In this document: positions 1 to 7,117 of the stretch, in pieces
Position numbering within the stretch: position 1 is the first letter of the stretch
Layout: every line of letters begins with the position of its first letter
Source: S010-17 sp036478895
GTDB lineage: Bacteria; Bacteroidota; Bacteroidia; Flavobacteriales; Flavobacteriaceae
DNA: 20,087 nucleotides
NCBI GenBank assembly: GCA_036478895.1
Contig: JAZGEV010000019.1
Coordinates: 1-20,087, forward strand
Direction: 5' to 3'
Notes under the pieces: generated by a model
What the model saw: the letters and a program-made list of their open reading frames with translations, nothing else
What the model was told of the DNA's origin: nothing
Databases searched by the model: none
Program-made: the position numbers and the translations under genes

Positions 1-1
1 G

Positions 2-346
2 ATTTTAAAGAATAATAATGTGCTGTATTTTTGGCCAAAAGATTACAGTCGAATTGAGAATATGACTAAAAGAGTTCGTTATTTAGCTCATAAATTTCCC
101 GACATTAACTTCATTGGAGTGGATTCACAGTTAGATCATGACGTTTGGAAAACGTATGTTAATAAAACAAGATCTAATAAAAATAAGCAATTTCAAATTA
201 ATGAAAAAGTAAAAGACGTATATTTTACAGATGGAATTCCTCGAGCAATACTTCTAGACAAATTTGGAAAAATAAAAAGTGATTATACGTACCTCACTCA
301 GAGTAATTTTGAATCAAAATTACTGCTTTTACAAAAAAACAATTAA
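2..346 (+). CDS. Thioredoxin-fold (TlpA-like) protein, C-terminal part only
   Basis: The reading frame is open to the left edge of the window, so this is the 3' part of a longer gene; the GTG at 20 is internal. The visible 114 residues match the second half of a thioredoxin fold: a beta strand (VLYFW), a helix rich in basic residues, a second strand (INFIGVD), and the GIPRAILLDKFGKI segment that normally holds the cis-proline and the last strands. At the place where TlpA-type oxidoreductases carry CxxC just after the FW strand, this protein has PKDYSRIEN, with no cysteine, so it is probably not a dithiol oxidoreductase. Flavobacteria encode many redox-inactive relatives of TlpA in the envelope; that this is one is inference. 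The N-terminus, including any signal peptide, is outside the window. No terminator follows it. Confidence 0.7.
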   Translation: MLKNNNVLYFWPKDYSRIENMTKRVRYLAHKFPDINFIGVDSQLDHDVWKTYVNKTRSNKNKQFQINEKVKDVYFTDGIPRAILLDKFGKIKSDYTYLTQSNFESKLLLLQKNN

Positions 347-373
347 AAAACAGTTCATTATCATAAATTAGTG

Positions 374-381
374 TAGTTTTG
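374..381 (+). promoter_or_regulatory. Bacteroidota -7 element for the DEAD-box helicase
   Basis: TAGTTTTG fits the TAnnTTTG consensus. There is no convincing TTG at the -33 position. A start near 388 would give a leader of about 75 bases before the ATG at 463. That leader holds an imperfect hairpin (418-425 with 437-443, one bulged G). Confidence 0.55.
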
Positions 382-462
382 CACGCTAATTAAGTACTTG
401 ATTTAAGGGTTGTAATTGTCGAATTTTTTACACTTGAATTGACTACTGTAAAAAAACATATT

Positions 463-2286
463 ATGCCATCATTTAAAGACTTAGGGCTTTGTAAAGATAT
501 TACAGACGCTCTAGATGATTTGGGTTATAAAAGCCCAACAGAAATTCAAGAACTAGCTATTCCTCAAATATTAGGATCCGATAAGGATTTAAAAGCATTT
601 GCACAAACAGGAACTGGTAAAACAGCCGCTTTTTCATTACCAGTAATCGAAAAGATTGACCCAAATAGCAAAGCAACGCAATGTATCATTTTGTCTCCTA
701 CAAGAGAATTGGCTATTCAAATAGCGAAAAATGTAAAGGAGTTTTCTAAAAACATTAAAGGCTTAAAAACTGTAGCTGTCTATGGCGGTGCAAATATTAC
801 GAGCCAAATGAGTGATCTTAGAAAAGGTGCTCAAATTGTTGTTGGGACACCAGGAAGAACAGTAGATTTAATAAATCGTAGAGCATTAAAATTAGGAGAA
901 GTAAAGTGGGTAACACTAGATGAAGCTGATGAAATGCTTAACATGGGTTTCAAAGAAGATATTGATCATATTCTTGATGCAACGCCAGATAAAAAACAAA
1001 CCTTATTGTTCTCAGCAACTTTTCCAAGAGAAGTTGAAGCAATTGCACGTAACTATATGTTTAAACCTGCAGAAATTAGTGCAGGAACAAAAAATCAAGG
1101 TGCCGATACTGTTGAACATCAATTTTATTTAGTTTCGGAACGTAATCGTTATCCAACCTTAAAACGTATAGTTGATGTTAATACGGGAATTTATGGTATT
1201 ATTTTCTGTAGAACTCGTAGAGAAACTCAAGAAATTGCAGATAAATTAATTCAAGATGGTTATGGAGCAGATTCTCTTCACGGAGAATTATCACAAGCAC
1301 AACGTGATATTGTGATGAAAAAATTCCGTACTAAAAAAATACAAATTTTAGTTGCGACTGATGTTGCCGCACGTGGAATAGATGTAACTGATTTAACACA
1401 TGTTATCAATCATAAATTACCGGATCAATTAGAATCGTACACACACAGAAGTGGTAGAACTGGTAGAGCTGGTGCTGAAGGAATTTCTATTGTTATTGTA
1501 ACTAATAAAGACAAAGGCAGAGTTAAGCAAATTGAGCGTAAAATAGGTAAAAGCTTCATTCAAAAGGAAGTGCCATCTGGTAAAGAAATTGTTGGTATTA
1601 AGCTAATGCAATATGCTGAAAAAATTAAAAAAATAACAGTAAATGAGGAAGATTTAAGTGATAATTTTGAAGAAATAGCTAAAGACCTAAAGAAATTAAC
1701 TAAAGATGAGTTAATAAAGCGTTTTGTTTATAATGAATTAGAACACTTATTAAGCTATTATCAAAAATCAAATGATATTGGTTCTGATACTGGTAGAGAA
1801 CGTGTGACAGATGAAAATATGCAGCGTTTCTTTATAAATACTGGTAAAATGGATGGATTGAATCCTGCTAGTATGATAGGTTTAGTTAATGATTATTTAC
1901 GTAAAAAAGTTGATATTGGACAAATTGAAATTCTTAAAAGTTTTTCTTTCTTTGAAGTTCCAAAAGAACATACTGAAGAATTATTAAAAGGTTTTGAAAA
2001 TGCTGAGTTTAATGGCAGAAGCGTTAATGTAGAAACAACAACACAGCCAAAAACTAGAAGTCGCAATAGAGATCGCGGAAGAGGAAGAGACAGAGATAGA
2101 GGAAGAGGACGAGATCGTGGCGGAAGAGATAGCGGCGGCGGTGGCGGACATCGTGGAAGTCGTAGTAGAAGTGGTAGTGATAGCCGTTCTTCTGGTGGCG
2201 GTGGAAACCGAAATAGAGGTGGAAGAGATGGTGATTTTAAAAGAAGAACCGAAAGAAGTACACGTCGTAGAAGATCGGAAGATTAG
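463..2286 (+). CDS. DEAD-box ATP-dependent RNA helicase with DbpA-type RNA-binding domain and RG-rich tail
   Basis: This is a 607-residue ATP-dependent RNA helicase, probably acting in ribosome assembly, cold adaptation or mRNA turnover. All core motifs are present: Q motif (GYKSPTEIQ, about 21-29), motif I AQTGTGKT (47-54), PTRELA (79-84), TPGR (129-132), DEAD (153-156), SAT (184-186), IIFCRTRRE (246-254), ATDVAARGID (298-307) and HRSGRTGRAG (328-337). Residues about 453-525 resemble the small RRM-like DbpA RNA-binding domain, and 531-607 form an Arg/Gly/Ser/Asp-rich disordered tail that probably binds RNA non-specifically. The ATG at 463 is preferred over an in-frame TTG at 439, because the conserved helicase N-terminus (PSFKDLGL) begins directly after this ATG. 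The gene is monocistronic, with its own promoter and a strong terminator. A specific name such as csdA, deaD or rhlE cannot be settled from sequence alone. Confidence 0.95.
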   Translation: MPSFKDLGLCKDITDALDDLGYKSPTEIQELAIPQILGSDKDLKAFAQTGTGKTAAFSLPVIEKIDPNSKATQCIILSPTRELAIQIAKNVKEFSKNIKGLKTVAVYGGANITSQMSDLRKGAQIVVGTPGRTVDLINRRALKLGEVKWVTLDEADEMLNMGFKEDIDHILDATPDKKQTLLFSATFPREVEAIARNYMFKPAEISAGTKNQGADTVEHQFYLVSERNRYPTLKRIVDVNTGIYGIIFCRTRRETQEIADKLIQDGYGADSLHGELSQAQRDIVMKKFRTKKIQILVATDVAARGIDVTDLTHVINHKLPDQLESYTHRSGRTGRAGAEGISIVIVTNKDKGRVKQIERKIGKSFIQKEVPSGKEIVGIKLMQYAEKIKKITVNEEDLSDNFEEIAKDLKKLTKDELIKRFVYNELEHLLSYYQKSNDIGSDTGRERVTDENMQRFFINTGKMDGLNPASMIGLVNDYLRKKVDIGQIEILKSFSFFEVPKEHTEELLKGFENAEFNGRSVNVETTTQPKTRSRNRDRGRGRDRDRGRGRDRGGRDSGGGGGHRGSRSRSGSDSRSSGGGGNRNRGGRDGDFKRRTERSTRRRRSED

Positions 2287-2304
2287 ATGATTATAATAGA
2301 TATG

Positions 2305-2341
2305 AAAATCCAAATTAATTTTTTTTAATTTGGATTTTTTT
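2305..2341 (+). terminator. Rho-independent terminator of the helicase gene
   Basis: A perfect 13-bp stem (2305-2317 with 2326-2338) encloses an 8-base loop and runs into a T tract. It lies 19 bases after the helicase stop codon. Confidence 0.85.
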
Positions 2342-2365
2342 TTGAACCAATTAAGTGTTAAATAA

Positions 2366-2396
2366 TTGTATTTCTATGACAATTATCATATATTTG
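2366..2396 (+). promoter_or_regulatory. Promoter of the DUF1761 gene
   Basis: TTG at 2366-2368, a 20-base spacer, then TATATTTG at 2389-2396, a good match to the Bacteroidota housekeeping promoter. It would place the transcript start about 20 bases before the ATG at 2423. Confidence 0.7.
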
Positions 2397-2422
2397 AAGA
2401 ATAACCTTAAAATAGAAATAAT

Positions 2423-2932
2423 ATGAAACTTGATTTTTTATTTTCAGCTCTAGCAGCATTAGTACCTTTAGTAATTGGATTTATATGGTATAGTCCAAAA
2501 TTATTTGGAAATGTTTGGATGAAAGAAACTGGACTCACCGAAGAAAAAATAAAAAGTGGAAATATGCCATTAATATTAGGCTTATCTTTTCTTTTTAGCT
2601 TTTTAATTGCCATAACATTGCATATGTCTGTTATACATCAATGGGGATTCTTTTCAATGTTAGATCCAGGTAAAGTTGTTGCTGGCGGCGATGAGGCTGC
2701 ATTTTTTAAAGAAGGTATGGCAAAATTTGGAAATACATTTAGAACTTTTGGGCACGGTGCTTTACATGGTGGTTTAACGGCATTGTTTTTAGTATTGCCT
2801 ATAATGGCAACAAACGCGTTATTTGAACGTAAAACAGCTAAACATGTAGCTATTAATGTTGGTTATTGGGTAATAACATTAGCATTAATGGGCGGTATAA
2901 TTTGTCAATTTGCAGATGTAGTTATTGCTTAA
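2423..2932 (+). CDS. DUF1761 family integral membrane protein
   Basis: A 169-residue protein of unknown function. The opening (a first membrane helix followed by GFIWYSPKLFGNVWMKETGL, residues 19-38) is the signature of DUF1761. Four membrane segments can be seen at about 5-24, 50-72, 112-132 and 143-163. Between helices 2 and 3 lies a hydrophilic stretch, and the third helix is introduced by a His/Gly-rich FGHGALHGG segment (109-117). It has its own promoter and a leader of about 20 bases. Its 3' end overlaps the 3' end of the convergent hydrolase gene by 11 bases, and its likely terminator lies inside that neighbour. Family assignment is by recognition of the motif; no biochemical role is known to me. 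Confidence 0.85.
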   Translation: MKLDFLFSALAALVPLVIGFIWYSPKLFGNVWMKETGLTEEKIKSGNMPLILGLSFLFSFLIAITLHMSVIHQWGFFSMLDPGKVVAGGDEAAFFKEGMAKFGNTFRTFGHGALHGGLTALFLVLPIMATNALFERKTAKHVAINVGYWVITLALMGGIICQFADVVIA

Positions 2933-3956
2933 TTCCCTTAGCTCGAATAAAAATTTTTTTAACCATCTTCTTTATAAATGAAGATGGTTTTTTGTTGTTT
3001 TTAAACTTTTTTCTTTCCGATTCAAAAAGAACATCATTATTTTTAATATTAATTTTTTGTGAGAAAAAGAAATCTCTATTATCTGGTTCAAAGCCCATTA
3101 AACCAAACCGAATATTATTGTAATAGGTAGTGCTATCTTTTTGAGTAAGGACATACCAATCTTTAGAAAACCGATTCATTTCATTAAACGTTTGGTATTC
3201 TTTTAAGGAGTTTCTAAGTATTGGATTCTTGTCAAATTTTTTATATCGGATAAAGTCACTTTTGTCAAATAATGAATATGCACCAATATAAAAAGCATCA
3301 TCTGTTTCTACATTTGCATACCACAATACCGCATTAAATGGTGTTGGGCCAGTCTCAATTCGATTATAGTTTATTTTTTGATACGCTAAACTATTGGTGA
3401 ATTTTTTATAAGTATATCCTTTTATAAGTAACGTTAATATTAAATAAGCAGAGCTAACATAGATACCAATACGGTTTATTTTGGCTCTTTTTGGATTTGA
3501 GCGTTTATAAAACAATACTGTAATTACAAATATTAGAAAAGGAAGCGTATATAGAGGATCCACAACAAAAATATTGCTAATGGCTAACCTGTTATGAAAT
3601 GGCCATAGCAATTGTGTGCCATAACTTGTCTGTACATCCAATAAAATATGAGTTAAAAATCCCCAAAAAAATAGGGTTGTCCAATTTCTAAAAGTTGTAT
3701 TTGTGTTTTTAAATAATTTTTGAACTGCATATCCAAAAATAGGAGCCATTAAAAAAGCAAACAAAAACGAATGCGTAAAAGCACGATGCATTAAGGTTGC
3801 TTGCATTTTGTTAGAAACCACAAAATTAGAAATGACATCTAAATCGGGAATTGTACCAGCAATAGCGCCCCAAAGTAAGGCTTTATTTCCTATTTTTTTA
3901 CCAAGTACAGCTTCTCCAACTGCTGCTCCTAAAACTATTTGTGTTAATGAATCCAT
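2922..3956 (-). CDS. Membrane-bound metal-dependent hydrolase (YdjM/DUF457-like)
   Basis: A 344-residue inner-membrane protein related to the YdjM/DUF457 family of putative metal-dependent hydrolases. The N-terminal half holds the family signature: MDSLTQIVLGAAVGEAVLG, PDLD (37-40), HRAFTHS with His57 and His62, and a HILLDV motif with His103 and Asp107; these His/Asp residues are the likely metal ligands. Hydrophobic segments lie at about 64-79, 92-108, 127-150 and 164-180. From about 185 on, the protein is a soluble domain that I do not recognise, and the C-terminus is Lys-rich. The physiological substrate of the family is not established. The gene is second in a minus-strand pair, starting 3 bases after the stop of the acyltransferase gene, so the two are almost certainly co-transcribed. 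Confidence 0.82.
   Translation of the reverse strand: MDSLTQIVLGAAVGEAVLGKKIGNKALLWGAIAGTIPDLDVISNFVVSNKMQATLMHRAFTHSFLFAFLMAPIFGYAVQKLFKNTNTTFRNWTTLFFWGFLTHILLDVQTSYGTQLLWPFHNRLAISNIFVVDPLYTLPFLIFVITVLFYKRSNPKRAKINRIGIYVSSAYLILTLLIKGYTYKKFTNSLAYQKINYNRIETGPTPFNAVLWYANVETDDAFYIGAYSLFDKSDFIRYKKFDKNPILRNSLKEYQTFNEMNRFSKDWYVLTQKDSTTYYNNIRFGLMGFEPDNRDFFFSQKINIKNNDVLFESERKKFKNNKKPSSFIKKMVKKIFIRAKGIKQ
2961..2993 (+). terminator. Terminator for the DUF1761 gene, embedded in the convergent coding sequence
   Basis: A perfect 10-bp stem (2961-2970 with 2980-2989), a 9-base loop, then a run of T ending at 2993. The T tract follows only in the plus direction; on the minus strand the stem is followed by A residues. 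It therefore fits termination of the plus-strand DUF1761 transcript 28 bases after its stop, although it lies wholly within the last codons of the minus-strand hydrolase gene. Confidence 0.7.
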
Positions 3957-3959
3957 ATG

Positions 3960-5114
3960 CTAATAAAACTCTTTTCTAAATGGACTTCTTAAACTGAATT
4001 CCGTTGGGTTAATATTTTTGACTAATATTTTTAACAGCAGTTTGCCATATAATTTTCTCGATTTTATAAATAAATCTAAATCTACTGGTTGAGCACCAAC
4101 ACAACTTTTTATAGTTTCTGCAGTTCTCCCAAAGCCAATACTCTGCAAATTATTCTCTAAACCATAAGTAACAAAATCCATTAACATTTTTTGATAAAGA
4201 TTATAATTTTTATTCACGCTGTAATCAATACCAATAAAACTAGTTTCCAAAACAGTATTATTTATAAATGCAGATCGAAAACCAATTAATTTACCATTTA
4301 CATAATAACCAAATAAAGAATAATTGTTAGGTAAATTCTCTTTTAACTTTATAAAAGTATTTAATGTAAAAATACCAATATTAAAATTCGAATTTTTAAG
4401 GACTTGTTGGTATAATTCTTCTAATTTAATTGCGTTATTTTCAATATCCAAAAGAGTAAATTCCTTTATAGTAATCGCCTTTGATTTTTGAAGAATTGCA
4501 TTTGACCTAGAGCGATATTTGGTTTTAAATTCACTGGCGATGTCCTCAAAATTTTGCCAAGTATTTTTTATGGTTAAAACCATATTTACATCAATGTTAA
4601 ATTTTAGATAGTTGTATTTACGGGTAAGAATTTCTGTATGATTATTAGCATTTAAAAACTCTTTAAAAACAGTGTAATTAATCTGTTTATTCGATTTTTC
4701 AATACTCTTAATTGCTTTATTTATTGCAATAAACGCGTTTTTTGAAGAAAATGAGTCATTAAAATAAAAGCCATTTTCTCCAGTAGAAAAAATGTTTCCT
4801 GCAATTAAAATTGTTAAATTTTTATTTAGAAAACGTCTTAAAATATTGTTTCTGAAATTACAGGGAATGCTATCAAAATTAAACGTAGAAGTATCGTAAT
4901 GTAACAATTGAAAAACCGATTTTCCTATTGGTTTTTTTTTACCATCATAGTAAATCACATAAATAAATTGAGTTACATCACTAACAGTACTTTCTATGCT
5001 TTGTAAATAATTAATAGTTAAAAAAACAGAGTCAGTTTTAATAGAATTCCAATCAACCTTATTTAGTTCGTTTATCGAAAAGTATAAATTATGTGTTGTA
5101 AGAGAATTGCTCAT
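3960..5114 (-). CDS. GNAT/FemAB-like (CelD/BioF2-like) acyltransferase
   Basis: A 384-residue protein with the two-lobed pattern of FemAB/CelD-type GNAT acyltransferases. The C-terminal half (about 190-340) carries the typical features: a basic helix with KTKYRSRSNAIL, a strand-turn-strand YSLFGYYVNGKLIGFRSAF, and the conserved late motif FGRTAETIKSCVGAQP (about 331-346). Members of this group transfer acyl or aminoacyl groups to amines in cell-wall, lipid or polysaccharide precursors; the acceptor here is unknown. There is no signal peptide or membrane helix, so it is probably cytoplasmic. It is the first gene of a two-gene minus-strand unit with the membrane hydrolase. The tRNA-Asn terminator at 5187-5216 separates it from the tRNA upstream, so it needs its own promoter in 5115-5186, where I see only weak candidates. 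Confidence 0.72.
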   Translation of the reverse strand: MSNSLTTHNLYFSINELNKVDWNSIKTDSVFLTINYLQSIESTVSDVTQFIYVIYYDGKKKPIGKSVFQLLHYDTSTFNFDSIPCNFRNNILRRFLNKNLTILIAGNIFSTGENGFYFNDSFSSKNAFIAINKAIKSIEKSNKQINYTVFKEFLNANNHTEILTRKYNYLKFNIDVNMVLTIKNTWQNFEDIASEFKTKYRSRSNAILQKSKAITIKEFTLLDIENNAIKLEELYQQVLKNSNFNIGIFTLNTFIKLKENLPNNYSLFGYYVNGKLIGFRSAFINNTVLETSFIGIDYSVNKNYNLYQKMLMDFVTYGLENNLQSIGFGRTAETIKSCVGAQPVDLDLFIKSRKLYGKLLLKILVKNINPTEFSLRSPFRKEFY

Positions 5115-5186
5115 TTAAAATTATTACTTTTCAATTTGTCGAATAAATTTTGTGAAAGTTACATTAATAAAATATCCTATAAAAAC

Positions 5187-5217
5187 AAAAAGTCTAACAT
5201 TGCTGTTAGACTTTTTT
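5187..5217 (-). terminator. Terminator of tRNA-Asn
   Basis: A perfect 13-bp stem (5187-5199 with 5204-5216) with the tetraloop TTGC lies 3 bases beyond the tRNA 3' end. On the minus strand it runs into TTTTTGTTTTT. The stem arms are A-rich/T-rich, so it is close to symmetric and could also act on plus-strand transcription, though no plus-strand gene ends here. Confidence 0.8.
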
Positions 5218-5219
5218 AG

Positions 5220-5293
5220 CTCCTCCTCAAAGACTCGAACTTTGGACCCTCTGATTAACAGTCAGATGCTCTAACCAACTGAGCTAAGGAGGA
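5220..5293 (-). tRNA. tRNA-Asn (anticodon GTT)
   Basis: A 74-base cloverleaf on the minus strand. The acceptor stem TCCTCCT/AGGAGGA, D arm GCTC/GAGC, anticodon stem TCTGA/TCAGA with loop CTGTTAA (anticodon GTT), five-base variable loop GGGTC, and T arm CAAAG/CTTTG with loop TTCGAGT all pair fully. The discriminator base is G. The 3' CCA is not encoded, so it must be added after transcription. Confidence 0.97.
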
Positions 5294-5324
5294 GTTTGTG
5301 CTAAGGTATTTCGCTTAGCGGATG

Positions 5325-5354
5325 CAAATATATATAAATTAATAATATGTACAA
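5325..5354 (-). promoter_or_regulatory. Promoter of tRNA-Asn
   Basis: On the minus strand TTG (5354-5352), a 19-base spacer and TATATTTG (5332-5325) give one of the best consensus promoters in the window. The transcript would start about 25 bases before the mature tRNA 5' end. Confidence 0.75.
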
Positions 5355-5504
5355 GATATAATTTGCCTTTTTTTAAATTTATTTTTAGAACTATTTATTT
5401 TTAAAAAAATTAATGTTATAAACGTAAATATTTATTGATTTTAGGGTATTATAAAATTTACAAGTCTTGAAAAAAACTAAATAAATGTGTCACAATAATT
5501 ACAG

Positions 5505-5532
5505 ACAATTATATCTTTAATTGTTATCTTTG
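5505..5532 (+). promoter_or_regulatory. Promoter and candidate operator of the ferredoxin-NADP reductase gene
   Basis: TATCTTTG at 5525-5532 is a good -7 element and the ATG follows 18 bases later. Directly upstream, ACAATTA (5505-5511) and TAATTGT (5518-5524) form a perfect inverted repeat with a six-base centre, ending on the base before the -7 element. A repressor or activator site there is plausible but unproven. There is no clear -33 TTG. Confidence 0.5.
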
Positions 5533-5550
5533 CAACATAAATATATAAAA

Positions 5551-6606
5551 ATGATTAAAACAGATATACTTATAATTGGCGCAGGACCTGTAGGGTTATT
5601 TACCGTGTTTGAAGCTGGTTTATTGAAACTAAGATGTCATATAATTGATGCTTTGCCAATGACAGGTGGACAATTAGCCGAAATTTATCCTAAAAAACCA
5701 ATATATGATATTCCTGGTTATGCCTCAGTTTTAGCTGGAGATTTAATAACTAATTTAGAAGAGCAAATAGCCCCTTTTGAACCAACATATACATTGGGTG
5801 AGCGTGCGCAAACCATAGATAAATTAGAAGATGGTTCTTTTATTGTTACCACAGATAAAGGCACAAAACACCATTCAAAAGTAATTGCAATAGCTGGCGG
5901 ATTAGGTTCTTTTGAGCCAAGAAAGCCGCCAATTCCAAATTTAATTAGTTACGAAGGAAAAGGTGTAGAATATATCATTAGAGAACCTGAATTTTATCGC
6001 AATAAGAAAATAATTATTGCTGGTGGAGGAGATTCAGCCTTAGATTGGTCTGTGTTTTTAAGTAATGTAGCCAGTGAAGTAACTTTAGTCCATCGTAGAA
6101 CTGAATTTAGAGGTGCTTTAGATTCTGTTGAAAAAGTTCAAGATTTGGTGAAAAATGGAAAAATGAAGTTGCTTACTAATAGTGAAGTGAAAGAAATTCA
6201 TGGCGTAGATAAGGTTGAGGCAGTATCCGTAAAACATAAAACCGAAGGCGTAAACAAAATAGAAGTAGATCATTTTATTCCTCTTTTTGGATTATCTCCT
6301 AAATTAGGTCCAATAGGTGATTGGGGATTGGAAATTGTAAAAAATGCAATTGTTGTTGATAACGCCACAGATTATAAAACAAACATTGAAGGAATTTTTG
6401 CCATTGGTGATGTAAACACCTATCCTGGAAAATTAAAATTAATATTATGTGGCTTTCACGAAGCGACTATTATGGTACAATCTGCCTATAAAATTATTAA
6501 TCCAGAAGCAAAGAAGTTGGTAATGAAGTATACAACTGTATCTGGAGTTACAGGATTTGATGGTGTAAAAAAACAACAAATTAAGGCAGTAACTAAAAAT
6601 ATATAA
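5551..6606 (+). CDS. Ferredoxin-NADP reductase, thioredoxin-reductase-like type (YumC-like)
   Basis: A 351-residue FAD enzyme that moves electrons between NADPH and ferredoxin. Seen in sequence: FAD-binding GAGPVG (10-15), the family motif GGQLAEIYPKKPIYDIPG (39-56), NADP-binding GGGDSALD (158-165) with HRR at 181-183, and the C-terminal FAD segment GDVNTYPGKLKLI (286-298). The CxxC pair of true thioredoxin reductases is absent, and the C-terminal extension after about 320 is typical of the bacterial TrxR-like FNRs. The ATG at 5551 is chosen because an in-frame TTG at 5521 lies upstream of, and within, the -7 element, so it would not be transcribed. A ferredoxin gene follows after 39 bases, which supports the assignment and points to a two-gene electron-transfer unit. 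Confidence 0.92.
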   Translation: MIKTDILIIGAGPVGLFTVFEAGLLKLRCHIIDALPMTGGQLAEIYPKKPIYDIPGYASVLAGDLITNLEEQIAPFEPTYTLGERAQTIDKLEDGSFIVTTDKGTKHHSKVIAIAGGLGSFEPRKPPIPNLISYEGKGVEYIIREPEFYRNKKIIIAGGGDSALDWSVFLSNVASEVTLVHRRTEFRGALDSVEKVQDLVKNGKMKLLTNSEVKEIHGVDKVEAVSVKHKTEGVNKIEVDHFIPLFGLSPKLGPIGDWGLEIVKNAIVVDNATDYKTNIEGIFAIGDVNTYPGKLKLILCGFHEATIMVQSAYKIINPEAKKLVMKYTTVSGVTGFDGVKKQQIKAVTKNI

Positions 6607-6645
6607 GTATTGGTATACTTTTTGACTTAAAAGAAAAAAAACATT

Positions 6646-6996
6646 TTGGAAGAAAATACAATAAAAATTACCATAATCGACAGGGAAGGAGAATCACACA
6701 AAGTCGATGCACCAACCGATATGAATATGAATTTAATGGAAATAGTAAGGTCATATGAGCTTGCGCCAGAAGGAACCATTGGTATTTGTGGCGGAATGGC
6801 AATGTGTGCCTCATGTCAATGCTATATAGAAACTCCAAATTTACCTTTGCCCAAAATGAGAGAAGACGAAGAAGATATGTTGGATCAGGCATTTTTTGTA
6901 GAAGAAAACAGCCGTTTGGGATGTCAAATTTACATGAAAGAAGAATTAGATGGTTTAAAAGTAACTCTTGCACCAGAATCTGATATTGAACACTGA
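6646..6996 (+). CDS. [2Fe-2S] ferredoxin, adrenodoxin type
   Basis: A 116-residue soluble electron carrier. The cluster ligands are Cys48, Cys54, Cys57 and Cys93, in the C-x5-C-x2-C...C pattern of adrenodoxin and Isc-type ferredoxins; there is an extra Cys59. The fold begins with strand IKITIIDREG and its turn, which lie upstream of the first in-frame ATG (6721), so translation must start earlier. A TTG at 6646, preceded by an A-rich stretch, is the best candidate. The gene sits 39 bases after the reductase and is closed by a strong terminator, so the reductase is its probable electron donor. The final acceptor is not shown by the sequence. A small AT-rich hairpin (6605-6620) over the reductase stop codon could lower read-through into this gene. 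Confidence 0.9.
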   Translation: MEENTIKITIIDREGESHKVDAPTDMNMNLMEIVRSYELAPEGTIGICGGMAMCASCQCYIETPNLPLPKMREDEEDMLDQAFFVEENSRLGCQIYMKEELDGLKVTLAPESDIEH

Positions 6997-7016
6997 TTTT
7001 AAATATAAAATAAATC

Positions 7017-7060
7017 AAAAAAAAGCCATTTAAAAATTAAATTTAAATGGCTTTTTTTTT
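7017..7060 (+). terminator. Terminator after the ferredoxin gene
   Basis: A perfect 18-bp stem (7017-7034 with 7042-7059), GC-containing in the middle and flanked by A and T runs, with a 7-base loop. It separates the reductase/ferredoxin unit from sucA. Confidence 0.85.
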
Positions 7061-7071
7061 ATAAAAATGTG

Positions 7072-7079
7072 TAGCTTTG
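7072..7079 (+). promoter_or_regulatory. -7 element of the sucA promoter
   Basis: TAGCTTTG matches TAnnTTTG. The expected -33 region falls on the T run of the preceding terminator, and no TTG is present. The leader before the ATG at 7118 would be about 30 bases. Confidence 0.5.
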
Positions 7080-7117
7080 TGTTTCAAAAATTCCAAAATA
7101 TAAGGAATTAACATTTT

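Noticed and set aside
439..462. Upstream TTG start for the helicase
   Set aside because: The conserved helicase N-terminus starts at the ATG at 463; the extra eight residues have no family match.
2050..2220. CRISPR-like or tandem repeat array
   Set aside because: The repetition is codon-level (Arg-Gly units) in a coding frame, with no constant repeat and spacer lengths.
1984..2313. Minus-strand Ser/Thr-rich open frame opposite the helicase tail
   Set aside because: It is the antisense shadow of the RG-repeat codons; composition is low-complexity and there is no promoter or family resemblance.
5187..5217. Transposon-like terminal inverted repeat near the tRNA
   Set aside because: The repeat arms are separated by only four bases and sit just after the tRNA with flanking T tracts; it is a terminator. 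No integrase or duplicated tRNA end (att site) is present.
5521..5550. Upstream TTG start for the ferredoxin-NADP reductase
   Set aside because: It lies upstream of and within the -7 promoter element, so it would not be in the transcript; ATG 5551 starts directly before the FAD motif strand.
6668..7018. Minus-strand open frame opposite the ferredoxin
   Set aside because: It is fully covered by a recognised gene with conserved cysteine ligands and overlaps the terminator region; its protein has no recognisable features.
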